NCBI GenBank assembly: GCA_947486475.1
Contig: CANKTR010000040.1
Span: 1 to 8,002 of the forward strand
From: Microbacteriaceae bacterium
GTDB lineage: Bacteria > Actinomycetota > Actinomycetes > Actinomycetales > Microbacteriaceae
Reading direction: 5' to 3'
Length of the DNA: 8,002 nt
In this document: positions 1-5,887 of the stretch, piece by piece
Numbering within the stretch: position 1 is the stretch's first letter
How the letters are laid out: each line of letters starts with the position of its first letter
Notes under the pieces: generated by a model
Told to the model about the DNA's origin: nothing
Seen by the model: only the letters and a program-made list of their open reading frames with translations
Database searches by the model: none
Translations under genes and position numbers: made by a program

Positions 1-1
1 C

Positions 2-247
2 ACGGCGTTTGCCGGCCCACTCACCGCCATCAACGCGGCTGTCGTCGGTGTCGTGCTGAGCCTCGCGTTGGTGTTCGCGCAGAACGTCTTTCTCCCCACA
101 AACCAGTCACTCGATCTCGTCGGAATCGCGATCGCGCTCGCGGCGGCGACGGCACTCTTCGGGTTCCGGCGCTCGGTCATGGAGGTCATCGTGGGGGGAG
201 CCTCACTCGGACTTGTCTTGGGGTTGTTCGCCACGTTTGGTGCATAG
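2..247 (+). CDS. chrA: Chromate transporter (ChrA/CHR family), C-terminal fragment
   Basis: This is the last 81 codons of a gene whose 5' end lies outside the window; the frame stays open to the left edge and ends at TAG 245-247. The visible protein is almost entirely hydrophobic and fits about three membrane segments. Its beginning, TAFAGPLTAINAAVVGVVLS, resembles the conserved 'L.AI.AAVVGV..NLA' stretch near the C-terminus of CHR-family transporters. It is followed by a polar loop (FLPTNQSLD), an Ala/Leu-rich helix, an FGFRR turn and a final Gly-rich helix, the usual CHR C-terminal layout. Family members are inner-membrane anion transporters, the best known exporting chromate. The substrate here cannot be judged from the fragment. 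The identification rests on pattern recognition of a short piece, so another polytopic transporter is possible. The next gene starts 45 bases downstream with its own promoter-like element. Confidence 0.7.
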   Translation, partial: TAFAGPLTAINAAVVGVVLSLALVFAQNVFLPTNQSLDLVGIAIALAAATALFGFRRSVMEVIVGGASLGLVLGLFATFGA

Positions 248-280
248 CGTCACGCAGGGGCAACTCATAGAAAAACCCCC

Positions 281-286
281 TAAACT
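281..286 (+). promoter_or_regulatory. Leaderless-type -10 element (TAAACT) of the desaturase gene
   Basis: TAAACT fits the actinobacterial -10 consensus TANNNT. Exactly six bases separate it from ATG 293, so transcription starting about seven bases downstream would begin at the A of the start codon. No purine-rich Shine-Dalgarno sequence is present before the ATG. I see no convincing -35 hexamer, which is common for actinobacterial promoters. Confidence 0.6.
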
Positions 287-292
287 CAAATA

Positions 293-1381
293 ATGAGCGC
301 AACCATCCTCACCCCTCTCACGTCCAACTACACCGAGCTACTCGTCCGCGTCAAAGCGGCCGGTCTCTTGAAAAAGAAGCCGAGTTTCTATGTCATTCGC
401 CTCGCGGTCATCTCTGTCCTTGCGGTCGGACTGTGGGTTGCTGGTGGCTTCGTGGGGGCATCCGAACTTCACGACGGTCTCGTGATCGGCGTCGCGTTCC
501 TCATTGCTGGTCTGCTGGGTGTCCTCGGAGCCCAGTACGGTTTCATCGCGCACGAAGCGGCTCACCGACAGATTTTCCACAACAACAAGTGGAACGATTG
601 GGCCGGACTGTTGCTCTCGAACCTGTTCGCTGGGCTGTCCTACGGTTTCTGGCTGCGGAAGCACAACAAGCACCACCAAAAACCGAACCAGATTGGTCAA
701 GACCCCGACATCGCGATTCGAGTCCTGAGTTTCACGGTCGAGTCACGCGACGAGAAGCGCGGAATCGAACGCTGGATCTCGAACCGGCAGGGCTACCTGT
801 TCCCCGCCCTGTTGTTCTTGACCGGGTTTGACCTCTTGCTCGACTCGTTCGCGGCACTCCGCCGCACGGATCGACCGATCGGAATCCGTATTCTCGAGTT
901 CTCGCTCATGGTCGTTCGTCAGACGGCGCCCTACGTCATCATGGGGCTCATGTTCGGGTGGCTGTGGGCAATCGCCCTTTGGATGTTCATGATGATGATC
1001 TTCGGGTTCTTCATGGGCGCCGCGTTCGCACCGAACCACAAGGGAATGCCCCTGGTTCCGCGCGACGCCAAACTCGACTTCTTCGAACGTCAGGTTCTGA
1101 CGAGCCGAAACATTCGCGGAAGCTGGCTCAAAGACAACCTCATGGGCGGACTCAACTATCAGGTCGAACACCACCTCTTCCCGTCGATGGCCCGCCCGAA
1201 CCTCAAACGCGCACACGACATCGTCGTCGCGTACTGTGCCGACAAGAACATCACGCTGGTCGAGATGAACCTCATGTCCTCCTACAAGGCGATCATCGTC
1301 TATTTGAACAAGGTCGGCCTGAGCAACAACGCCGATCCGTTTGTCTGCCCGATGGTAGCGGACATGCGCCCCCGCTGGTAA
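293..1381 (+). CDS. Membrane fatty acid desaturase (acyl-lipid desaturase family)
   Basis: A 362-residue integral membrane di-iron desaturase, predicted to introduce a double bond into acyl chains of membrane lipids or acyl-CoA using O2 and an electron donor. All three histidine boxes of the family are visible: HEAAH at residues 87-91 (with a further H96), HNKHH at 124-128, and QVEHH at 290-294 within NYQVEHHLFPSM. An additional conserved-looking His lies in FAPNHKGMP (H249). Hydrophobic stretches at about 35-85, 102-118, 168-186 and 205-247 match the usual paired transmembrane helices. The Q-x-E-H-H form of box 3 places it with the front-end/acyl-lipid group rather than the stearoyl-CoA type. 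I see no N-terminal cytochrome b5 or C-terminal ferredoxin domain, so electrons must come from separate proteins. Regiospecificity cannot be read from the sequence. The ATG was chosen because it sits six bases after a TAAACT -10 element. The gene is apparently monocistronic or loosely followed by galE. Confidence 0.9.
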   Translation: MSATILTPLTSNYTELLVRVKAAGLLKKKPSFYVIRLAVISVLAVGLWVAGGFVGASELHDGLVIGVAFLIAGLLGVLGAQYGFIAHEAAHRQIFHNNKWNDWAGLLLSNLFAGLSYGFWLRKHNKHHQKPNQIGQDPDIAIRVLSFTVESRDEKRGIERWISNRQGYLFPALLFLTGFDLLLDSFAALRRTDRPIGIRILEFSLMVVRQTAPYVIMGLMFGWLWAIALWMFMMMIFGFFMGAAFAPNHKGMPLVPRDAKLDFFERQVLTSRNIRGSWLKDNLMGGLNYQVEHHLFPSMARPNLKRAHDIVVAYCADKNITLVEMNLMSSYKAIIVYLNKVGLSNNADPFVCPMVADMRPRW

Positions 1382-1393
1382 TTTGCCGAGCGC

Positions 1394-1399
1394 TAGGCT
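1394..1399 (+). promoter_or_regulatory. Leaderless-type -10 element (TAGGCT) of galE
   Basis: TAGGCT matches TANNNT and is followed by exactly six bases before ATG 1406, the same geometry as at the desaturase gene. The 24-base gap between the desaturase stop and galE holds no good Shine-Dalgarno sequence. This supports separate, leaderless expression of galE-galK in addition to any read-through. Confidence 0.5.
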
Positions 1400-1405
1400 G
1401 GTGCT

Positions 1406-2377
1406 ATGACGTGGCTGGTGACGGGCGGGGCTGGGTACATCGGAGCACATGTGGTCCGCGCGTTCACCGAGGCGGGCATTGCCAGCGTCGTTCTCGATAA
1501 TCTGTCGTCGGGACATCGCGGATTCGTGCCGGCCGATATTCCGTTCGTTCGGGGATCCATTACCGACGGCGAGGTTCTCCAGGCTCTCTTTGCCCAGTAC
1601 TCGATTGATGGTGTTGTCCACCTTGCCGGCTACAAATATGCGGGGGAGTCGACCACGTTTCCGTTGCTCACCTATGAACAGAACGTGACCGGCACCGCAT
1701 TTCTGTTGGCGGCGATGACGAACGCGGGAGTGCGGCGCATGGTTTACTCGTCGAGCGCGGCCGTCTACGGCAACCCGGATGTGGACATCATTACCGAGTC
1801 AACGCCGACCAAACCTCTGTCACCATACGGCGAGACAAAACTAATCGGGGAGTGGCTTATGCGCGATCAGGGAATCGCTCAGGGTCTTGCCCACACGAGT
1901 CTGCGCTATTTCAACGTTGTTGGATCGGGAACCGATGAGGTTTTTGACACGAGTCCGCACAACCTTTTTCCGCTCGTCTTTGATGCGCTTACCGATGGAC
2001 GAGCACCGAGGATTTTTGGAAATGATTATCCGACAGAGGACGGAACGTGTGTCCGCGACTACGTTCATGTCGCGGATGTCGCCGCCGCTCACGTCAGCGC
2101 CGCGCACGCAATGATTGCAGGAACGACACTCGAACCGGTCTACAACCTCGGCAGCGGCGTGGGAACGTCCGTGGGGCAGATCATGACGGCGGTCGCGCAG
2201 GCAACGGGCATCACATTCGAGCCCGAGATTCACGCCCGCCGAGCCGGCGAACCTGATCGGATAGTAGCGGAGGGCTCCCTCGCAGCCCGGGACGTGGGGT
2301 GGGCGCAGCGTCACACCGTCGAGTCGATGGTGGCGTCCGCGTGGTCCGCGTGGTCGGCGCGAAAGGCCAATTCCTAA
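1406..2377 (+). CDS. galE: UDP-glucose 4-epimerase GalE
   Basis: A 323-residue extended short-chain dehydrogenase/reductase that interconverts UDP-galactose and UDP-glucose with tightly bound NAD in the cytoplasm. The N-terminal Rossmann motif is TGGAGYIG (residues 6-13). The substrate/NAD region contains SSSAAVYG (115-122), and the catalytic pair is YGETK with Tyr141 and Lys145. GalE-typical blocks follow: LRYFNVVG (167-173 region), NDYPTEDGTCVRDYVHVAD (206-224) and YNLGSG (246-251). Length is slightly below the usual 325-340 residues, but both ends look intact. The start ATG is positioned after a TAGGCT -10 element. The stop TAA lies one base before the following galactokinase-like gene, so the two are probably co-transcribed and translationally coupled. 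The role may be in Leloir galactose metabolism or in supplying UDP-galactose for cell-surface glycans. No galT is seen here, so the anabolic role is at least as likely. Confidence 0.93.
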   Translation: MTWLVTGGAGYIGAHVVRAFTEAGIASVVLDNLSSGHRGFVPADIPFVRGSITDGEVLQALFAQYSIDGVVHLAGYKYAGESTTFPLLTYEQNVTGTAFLLAAMTNAGVRRMVYSSSAAVYGNPDVDIITESTPTKPLSPYGETKLIGEWLMRDQGIAQGLAHTSLRYFNVVGSGTDEVFDTSPHNLFPLVFDALTDGRAPRIFGNDYPTEDGTCVRDYVHVADVAAAHVSAAHAMIAGTTLEPVYNLGSGVGTSVGQIMTAVAQATGITFEPEIHARRAGEPDRIVAEGSLAARDVGWAQRHTVESMVASAWSAWSARKANS

Positions 2378-2378
2378 C

Positions 2379-3524
2379 ATGGTCGGGTCGGAAACCATTG
2401 TCGATCGGGTGACGACTCGGTTCACCGAGGTTGTCGGGGCAGACCCCCTTGGTGTGTGGTCCGCACCCGGTCGAATCACCATCATCGGGGATCACACCGA
2501 CTACAACGCGGGATTATCGTTACCCATCGCCATCAACCTCAGCGTGGTCGTCGCCGTCGGAGTTCGGGATGATGGGCGGGTGCGCGTCGTCTCGCCCTTC
2601 GGCGACACGACCACGGTGGAATTGACTCGGTGTGTGCCGGGGTCCGTGAGCGGCTGGTCGGTCGTGCCGCTTGGAGTGTTGTGGGCACTCGGCGGTTCGC
2701 GCGGCGGAGCATCGGGATTGGACATCGTGATCGATTCGGATATTCCCGCCGGCCTGGATTTTGGGGCCTCGTCGGCGATCGCGTGTGCCGTCGCCGTCGC
2801 GGTGAATGACCTGTGGGAAATCGACCTCGGGCGAATGGAGTTGGTTCACGCCTGCCAATGGGCGGAACACGACATGGTGGGCACACTGACGACGATGGTC
2901 GACACGGCGACGGCGATGTCCGGGGAAACGGACTCGGCGGTGCTCGTCGACTGCCAATTGGCCGAAGCCTCGGTGGTTCCCTTTGCCCTTGCCGATGCCG
3001 GGCTTGCACTCCTTGTCATTGTTTCGGACGGACATCGTTCGCCCGGCGGGGCCGCCAATCAGGATCGACGCGCGGCGTGTGAACGAGCGGCCGGGTCGCT
3101 CGGAGTCGAGACGCTGCGGGGCCTCGCCGTCAATGACCTGCCACGTGTGCGCGAAACTCAGGACGAGGAAACGTACCGGCGGGTCCGTCACGTGGTCACC
3201 GAAAACGCTCGGGTGGCGGCGGTTGCCGAATTGTTGTGGTCCGACGGTCCGCGCGCGATCGGGGACTTCCTCGTCGCCTCCTACCTGTCGATGAGGGACG
3301 ACTTCGATGTGCACAACTCGCACAGTTCCCGGGTGATCCGGTCGGCGCAGCGGGCCGGCGCCCTGGGGGCTCGGATGACGGGCGGGGTGGTCATCGCCCT
3401 CGTACCAACCGAATTGCTGTCGTTCGTCGAGCGCAAGGTTCGCCAGGCCTTTGCTGATGAACAGCTGGACGAACCGGAGTTGTTTGTGGTGACCCCATCA
3501 CGAGGCGCTCACCGCGTGTATTAG
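2379..3524 (+). CDS. galK: Divergent galactokinase-family protein (GHMP kinase)
   Basis: A 381-residue GHMP-superfamily protein with full-length colinear similarity to galactokinases, which phosphorylate galactose at C1 with ATP. The N-terminal signature is clear: APGRITIIGDHTDYN at residues 29-43, keeping the sugar-binding Arg32, Asp38, His39 and Asp41-Tyr42. The proposed catalytic Asp is retained as Asp175, but in LTTMVDT rather than the usual PTGIMDQ. The phosphate loop reads DIPAGLDFGASSA (121-133), where galactokinases normally carry G-x-GLSSSA. Motif 3 reads ARMTGGVVIALV (331-342), lacking about four residues of the usual GGGFGG glycine turn. RHVVTEN (270-276) and SMRDDFDV (304-311) match normal family blocks. 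The fold seems intact, yet all nucleotide-binding loops have drifted, so substrate or activity may differ. It starts one base after the galE stop with no close Shine-Dalgarno sequence or TANNNT hexamer, which suggests coupling to galE. Its stop overlaps the stop of the convergent lipoprotein gene. Confidence 0.78.
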   Translation: MVGSETIVDRVTTRFTEVVGADPLGVWSAPGRITIIGDHTDYNAGLSLPIAINLSVVVAVGVRDDGRVRVVSPFGDTTTVELTRCVPGSVSGWSVVPLGVLWALGGSRGGASGLDIVIDSDIPAGLDFGASSAIACAVAVAVNDLWEIDLGRMELVHACQWAEHDMVGTLTTMVDTATAMSGETDSAVLVDCQLAEASVVPFALADAGLALLVIVSDGHRSPGGAANQDRRAACERAAGSLGVETLRGLAVNDLPRVRETQDEETYRRVRHVVTENARVAAVAELLWSDGPRAIGDFLVASYLSMRDDFDVHNSHSSRVIRSAQRAGALGARMTGGVVIALVPTELLSFVERKVRQAFADEQLDEPELFVVTPSRGAHRVY

Positions 3525-4039
3525 CGTTTGGCCTTGGCAAGAGTTCCGGTCGTGCGTTGTGTCGGGTCAAAAACAACGCAATCAACTCCGCGGTCACCGT
3601 TCGCCCACGAGGATTCGGTGGGGTAGTAGTACTGGAAATCCAATGCCGAGATACCGAAGTCAAGCCCGACAAACTTCGTGAACTCGAGTGCACATTTCTT
3701 GGTACCCAAGCTGACGAGATCCTCGACCGAGGGGTACTCGGTCCCGTCGACGGCTAGTGACGCGAACACCTCAAGGTCATGGGCGGAATCGCACTCGACA
3801 ATTGGCTCGGTCGACGCGATTCCGTCTTCAAGGTTTTTTTGGTCGAGACAATCGCCAAGCGCCAATTCCACGAGCCCGGTCGGTGCGAAGGTCGGTGCGG
3901 CGGTGGGGGTTGCCACGGGCTCCGGCGCACCGCCATAGGTATCGACAAGCGTGGAAACCATTGTGCATCCGGCGAGCAAAAGCGAACCGATAATCAACAC
4001 CGAGGTGAGTCGAAGGGCCGAGAGAGTGACTGTGAGCAC
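3521..4039 (-). CDS. Lipoprotein with septum-formation-like (Septum_form) domain
   Basis: A 172-residue exported lipoprotein. The N-terminus is a short hydrophobic signal peptide ending in the lipobox L22-A23-G24-C25, so the mature protein should be lipid-anchored at Cys25 on the outer face of the cytoplasmic membrane. A Pro/Thr/Ala-rich linker (about 37-55) leads to a C-terminal domain beginning LALGDCLDQ. It contains VECDSAHDLEVFASL (81-95), YYYPTESSWANGDRGVDCVV (137-156) and four cysteines (64, 83, 116, 154) able to form two disulfides. This pattern (GDC... C..pH..EV... P....W..GDR.v.C) matches the actinobacterial Septum_form domain. Its function is poorly defined and the 'septum' name is not good evidence of a division role. 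The GTG start at 4039 was chosen because it gives a complete signal peptide and sits six bases after a TAGTCT -10 element. It is the last gene of the leftward block and overlaps galK's stop. Confidence 0.82.
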   Translation of the reverse strand: MLTVTLSALRLTSVLIIGSLLLAGCTMVSTLVDTYGGAPEPVATPTAAPTFAPTGLVELALGDCLDQKNLEDGIASTEPIVECDSAHDLEVFASLAVDGTEYPSVEDLVSLGTKKCALEFTKFVGLDFGISALDFQYYYPTESSWANGDRGVDCVVFDPTQRTTGTLAKAKR

Positions 4040-4045
4040 GGTCTA

Positions 4046-4051
4046 AGACTA
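4046..4051 (-). promoter_or_regulatory. Leaderless-type -10 element (TAGTCT) of the lipoprotein gene, fused to the hisN stop
   Basis: On the minus strand TAGTCT (4051 to 4046) is followed by exactly six bases and then the GTG start at 4039. Its first three bases are the TAG stop codon of hisN. No Shine-Dalgarno sequence precedes the GTG. This suggests the lipoprotein gene has its own internal promoter inside the block. Confidence 0.5.
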
Positions 4052-4849
4052 CCGAAGGGTCGACAGAACGGCATCGTGCAAATGGCCGTTCGTTGCGCAC
4101 GCGGTGCCGTGCCAGGGGCCTTCTCGACCTTCAATATCGGTCAACCGACCACCGGCCTCTTCGAGAATCGGGATGAGCGCGGCCATGTCGTAGGGCTCAA
4201 GGCCGCATTCGGTCGCGACATCGATTGCCCCTTCGGCGACGAGCATGTAGGCCCACATGTCACCGATGGCTCGCGCCCTCCACGCCGACGTTGCGAGTGC
4301 AATCGCTTGATCACCGCGACCCGCCTCAATCCACCCTGGCAGAGAGTTGTACGAGACGACCGCGTCGTCGAGAGACGCAACCGAGCTCACCGACAGGCGC
4401 TCTTCGTGTTTCCCGGCGCGCTGCGTGTAGGCACCGTGGCCTTTCGCACCCCACCAGCGTTGCCCCAGAGCGGGAGCGGACACGACGCCAACGACGGGAA
4501 CGCCATCGATCGCGAGTGCGATGAGTGTTCCCCAAATCGGCACGCGGCGGAGAAAATTGGCAGTGCCGTCGATCGGGTCGACGATCCACTGACGATGGGG
4601 GCGGCCCTCGCCCTCCTGGTGACCGGTTGCACCGAACTCTTCACCCAATACCGCATCGTCCGGTCGTGCTGCGGCAAGTCCTTCTCGAATTGCGTGTTCA
4701 ACCTCGCGGTCCGCTTCAGTGACGGGCGTTCGATCGGGTTTCGTGGTGACGGTGAAGTCGTGAGACTCATATCGGCGCATTGACACGAGGTCGGCCATCG
4801 CCGAGAGTGAGCGGGCGAGAGCGAGGTCGTCCTGAACGGTGATGGTCAC
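4049..4849 (-). CDS. hisN: Histidinol-phosphatase HisN (inositol monophosphatase family)
   Basis: A 266-residue Mg-dependent phosphatase of the IMPase fold, predicted to dephosphorylate L-histidinol phosphate, the penultimate step of histidine synthesis in actinobacteria. The family metal-site motifs are all present: VTEADREVE (43-51), LGEEFG (68-73; Glu70/Glu71), DPIDGTANF (91-99; Asp91 and Asp94) and EPYDMAAL (218-225; Asp221). GDMWAYMLVAEGAIDVATE (196-214) resembles actinobacterial HisN proteins, as opposed to SuhB- or CysQ-type members. Length is normal. The substrate assignment rests on subfamily resemblance and neighbours rather than on a diagnostic residue, so inositol-1-phosphate phosphatase remains the alternative. 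The start is GTG 4849, giving MTITVQDDLALA; it lies six bases after TAACCT and nine bases after the rsgA stop. It is transcribed leftwards after aroA-rsgA, probably both by read-through and from its own leaderless promoter. Confidence 0.85.
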   Translation of the reverse strand: MTITVQDDLALARSLSAMADLVSMRRYESHDFTVTTKPDRTPVTEADREVEHAIREGLAAARPDDAVLGEEFGATGHQEGEGRPHRQWIVDPIDGTANFLRRVPIWGTLIALAIDGVPVVGVVSAPALGQRWWGAKGHGAYTQRAGKHEERLSVSSVASLDDAVVSYNSLPGWIEAGRGDQAIALATSAWRARAIGDMWAYMLVAEGAIDVATECGLEPYDMAALIPILEEAGGRLTDIEGREGPWHGTACATNGHLHDAVLSTLR

Positions 4850-4855
4850 GCTGTC

Positions 4856-4861
4856 AGGTTA
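4856..4861 (-). promoter_or_regulatory. Leaderless-type -10 element (TAACCT) of hisN, fused to the rsgA stop
   Basis: On the minus strand TAACCT (4861 to 4856) is followed by six bases and then GTG 4849. The TAA stop codon of rsgA forms its first three bases. There is no Shine-Dalgarno sequence before the GTG. A TTGTCG about 15 bases upstream is only a weak -35 candidate. Confidence 0.5.
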
Positions 4862-5887
4862 CGCCACGGAATCCAGCGACAAAATCAAGCGTTGGACCGA
4901 ATCGAGGCGTGCCGCTCCTTCTGGACCGAGGGCGTCGGCGGCAACGGCTTCGACCATGGCGCAGTCGTCGTCGCGGTGGTTGCATCCGCGCGGGCAGTCC
5001 TCGGCGATTTCGGCTAAATCCGTAAACGCCGCGAGGACAGACTCAGGGCGCACGTGCCCCAACCCGAACGAGCGAACTCCGGGGGTGTCGATGAGCCAAC
5101 CGCCACCGGGGAACCGAAAGGACGCCGTTGACGACGAGGTGTGGCGGCCCCGACCCGTCACGTCATTGACGACTCCGACGGCTCGTTGCGCGCTGGGAAT
5201 GAGGGCGTTGACAAGAGTGGATTTCCCGACGCCCGAGTGGCCGACCGCGACGGTGGTGTGCCCCACGAGCAACTCGGCCAATTCGGCGAGGGGTGGGTCG
5301 TCAGAGCGTGACGTCACGACGGGGACATTGAGTCCGTGAAAATGAGCGAGGAATACGGTCGGATCCGCGAGGTCGGTCTTTGTCACGCAGAGGATCGGCA
5401 GAATTCCCGCGTCAAACGCGGCCACCATGTACCGGTCGACCAGTCGTTGTCGCGGCTCTGGATTTGCCGCCGCGACGACGATGAGCATCCGATCGGCATT
5501 CGCCACGATCATTCGCTCGACCGTGTCGCTGTCGTCCGCCGAGCGTCTCAGAACGGTCGTGCGCGTTACGACTCGAACAATTCGTGCGAGAGTGCCGTCG
5601 CCGCCCGTCGTATCGCCCACGATGTCAACGAGGTCACCCGTGACAATCGGAGTCCGCGACAACTCGCGCGCGCGCTTGGTAATGATCTCGCGCTCCTCCG
5701 GTGTTCCCTCATCGGCGAGAGTCAGGTATCGACCACGGTCAACCGTAATCACGCGCGCTTCTATCGAATCGTCGTGTGCCGGCCGATTCTTGGTGCGGGG
5801 CTTGCTGCCGCGTTTCGGCGGGCGGACCTTGGCGGCCGTTTCGTCATAGTCATCGAAGCGGTCGGCGTCCTCCGGGGGCCAATTCAT
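4859..5887 (-). CDS. rsgA: Ribosome small-subunit-dependent GTPase A (RsgA/YjeQ/EngC)
   Basis: A 342-residue circularly permuted GTPase that checks late maturation of the 30S subunit, with GTPase activity stimulated by the ribosome. An N-terminal basic segment (RPPKRGSKPRTKNRP, about 22-36) precedes an OB-fold with VDRGRY (49-54). The GTPase motifs occur in permuted order: G4 as TKTD (169-172), G1/P-loop GHSGVGKST (216-224), a GRGRHTS switch region (245-251) and G3 DTPG (267-270). The C-terminal zinc site is C298, C302, H304 and C309 within DCPRGCNHRDDDC. The start was placed at ATG 5887, which overlaps the aroA stop as ATGA and so favours translational coupling. An upstream in-frame GTG at 5908 would add only seven residues (VSDARF-type) and has no better signal. 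All key residues are present and length is normal. Confidence 0.93.
   Translation of the reverse strand: MNWPPEDADRFDDYDETAAKVRPPKRGSKPRTKNRPAHDDSIEARVITVDRGRYLTLADEGTPEEREIITKRARELSRTPIVTGDLVDIVGDTTGGDGTLARIVRVVTRTTVLRRSADDSDTVERMIVANADRMLIVVAAANPEPRQRLVDRYMVAAFDAGILPILCVTKTDLADPTVFLAHFHGLNVPVVTSRSDDPPLAELAELLVGHTTVAVGHSGVGKSTLVNALIPSAQRAVGVVNDVTGRGRHTSSSTASFRFPGGGWLIDTPGVRSFGLGHVRPESVLAAFTDLAEIAEDCPRGCNHRDDDCAMVEAVAADALGPEGAARLDSVQRLILSLDSVA

Noticed and set aside
256..281. AGGGG...CCCCT inverted repeat with A-run between chrA and the desaturase
   Set aside because: Only five base pairs with a 16-base loop and no T-run; not a credible terminator, and it abuts the -10 element.
743..1621. 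Long open frame on the minus strand across the desaturase and galE
   Set aside because: Arg/His/Asp/Glu-rich translation without recognisable motifs, antisense to two well-supported genes; a by-product of GC-rich codon usage.
2361..2366. GAAAGG as a Shine-Dalgarno sequence for the galactokinase-like gene
   Set aside because: About 12 bases from the ATG and a weak match; coupling to the galE stop one base away is a simpler explanation.
2520..3323. A 267-codon minus-strand open frame opposite the galactokinase-like gene
   Set aside because: No motif, composition typical of an antisense shadow, and it would conflict with a GHMP-family protein aligned over its full length.
3779..4783. A 334-codon plus-strand open frame opposite hisN and the lipoprotein gene
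   Set aside because: It lies antisense to proteins with intact active-site and lipobox motifs. Its own translation is low-complexity and Arg-rich with no domain.
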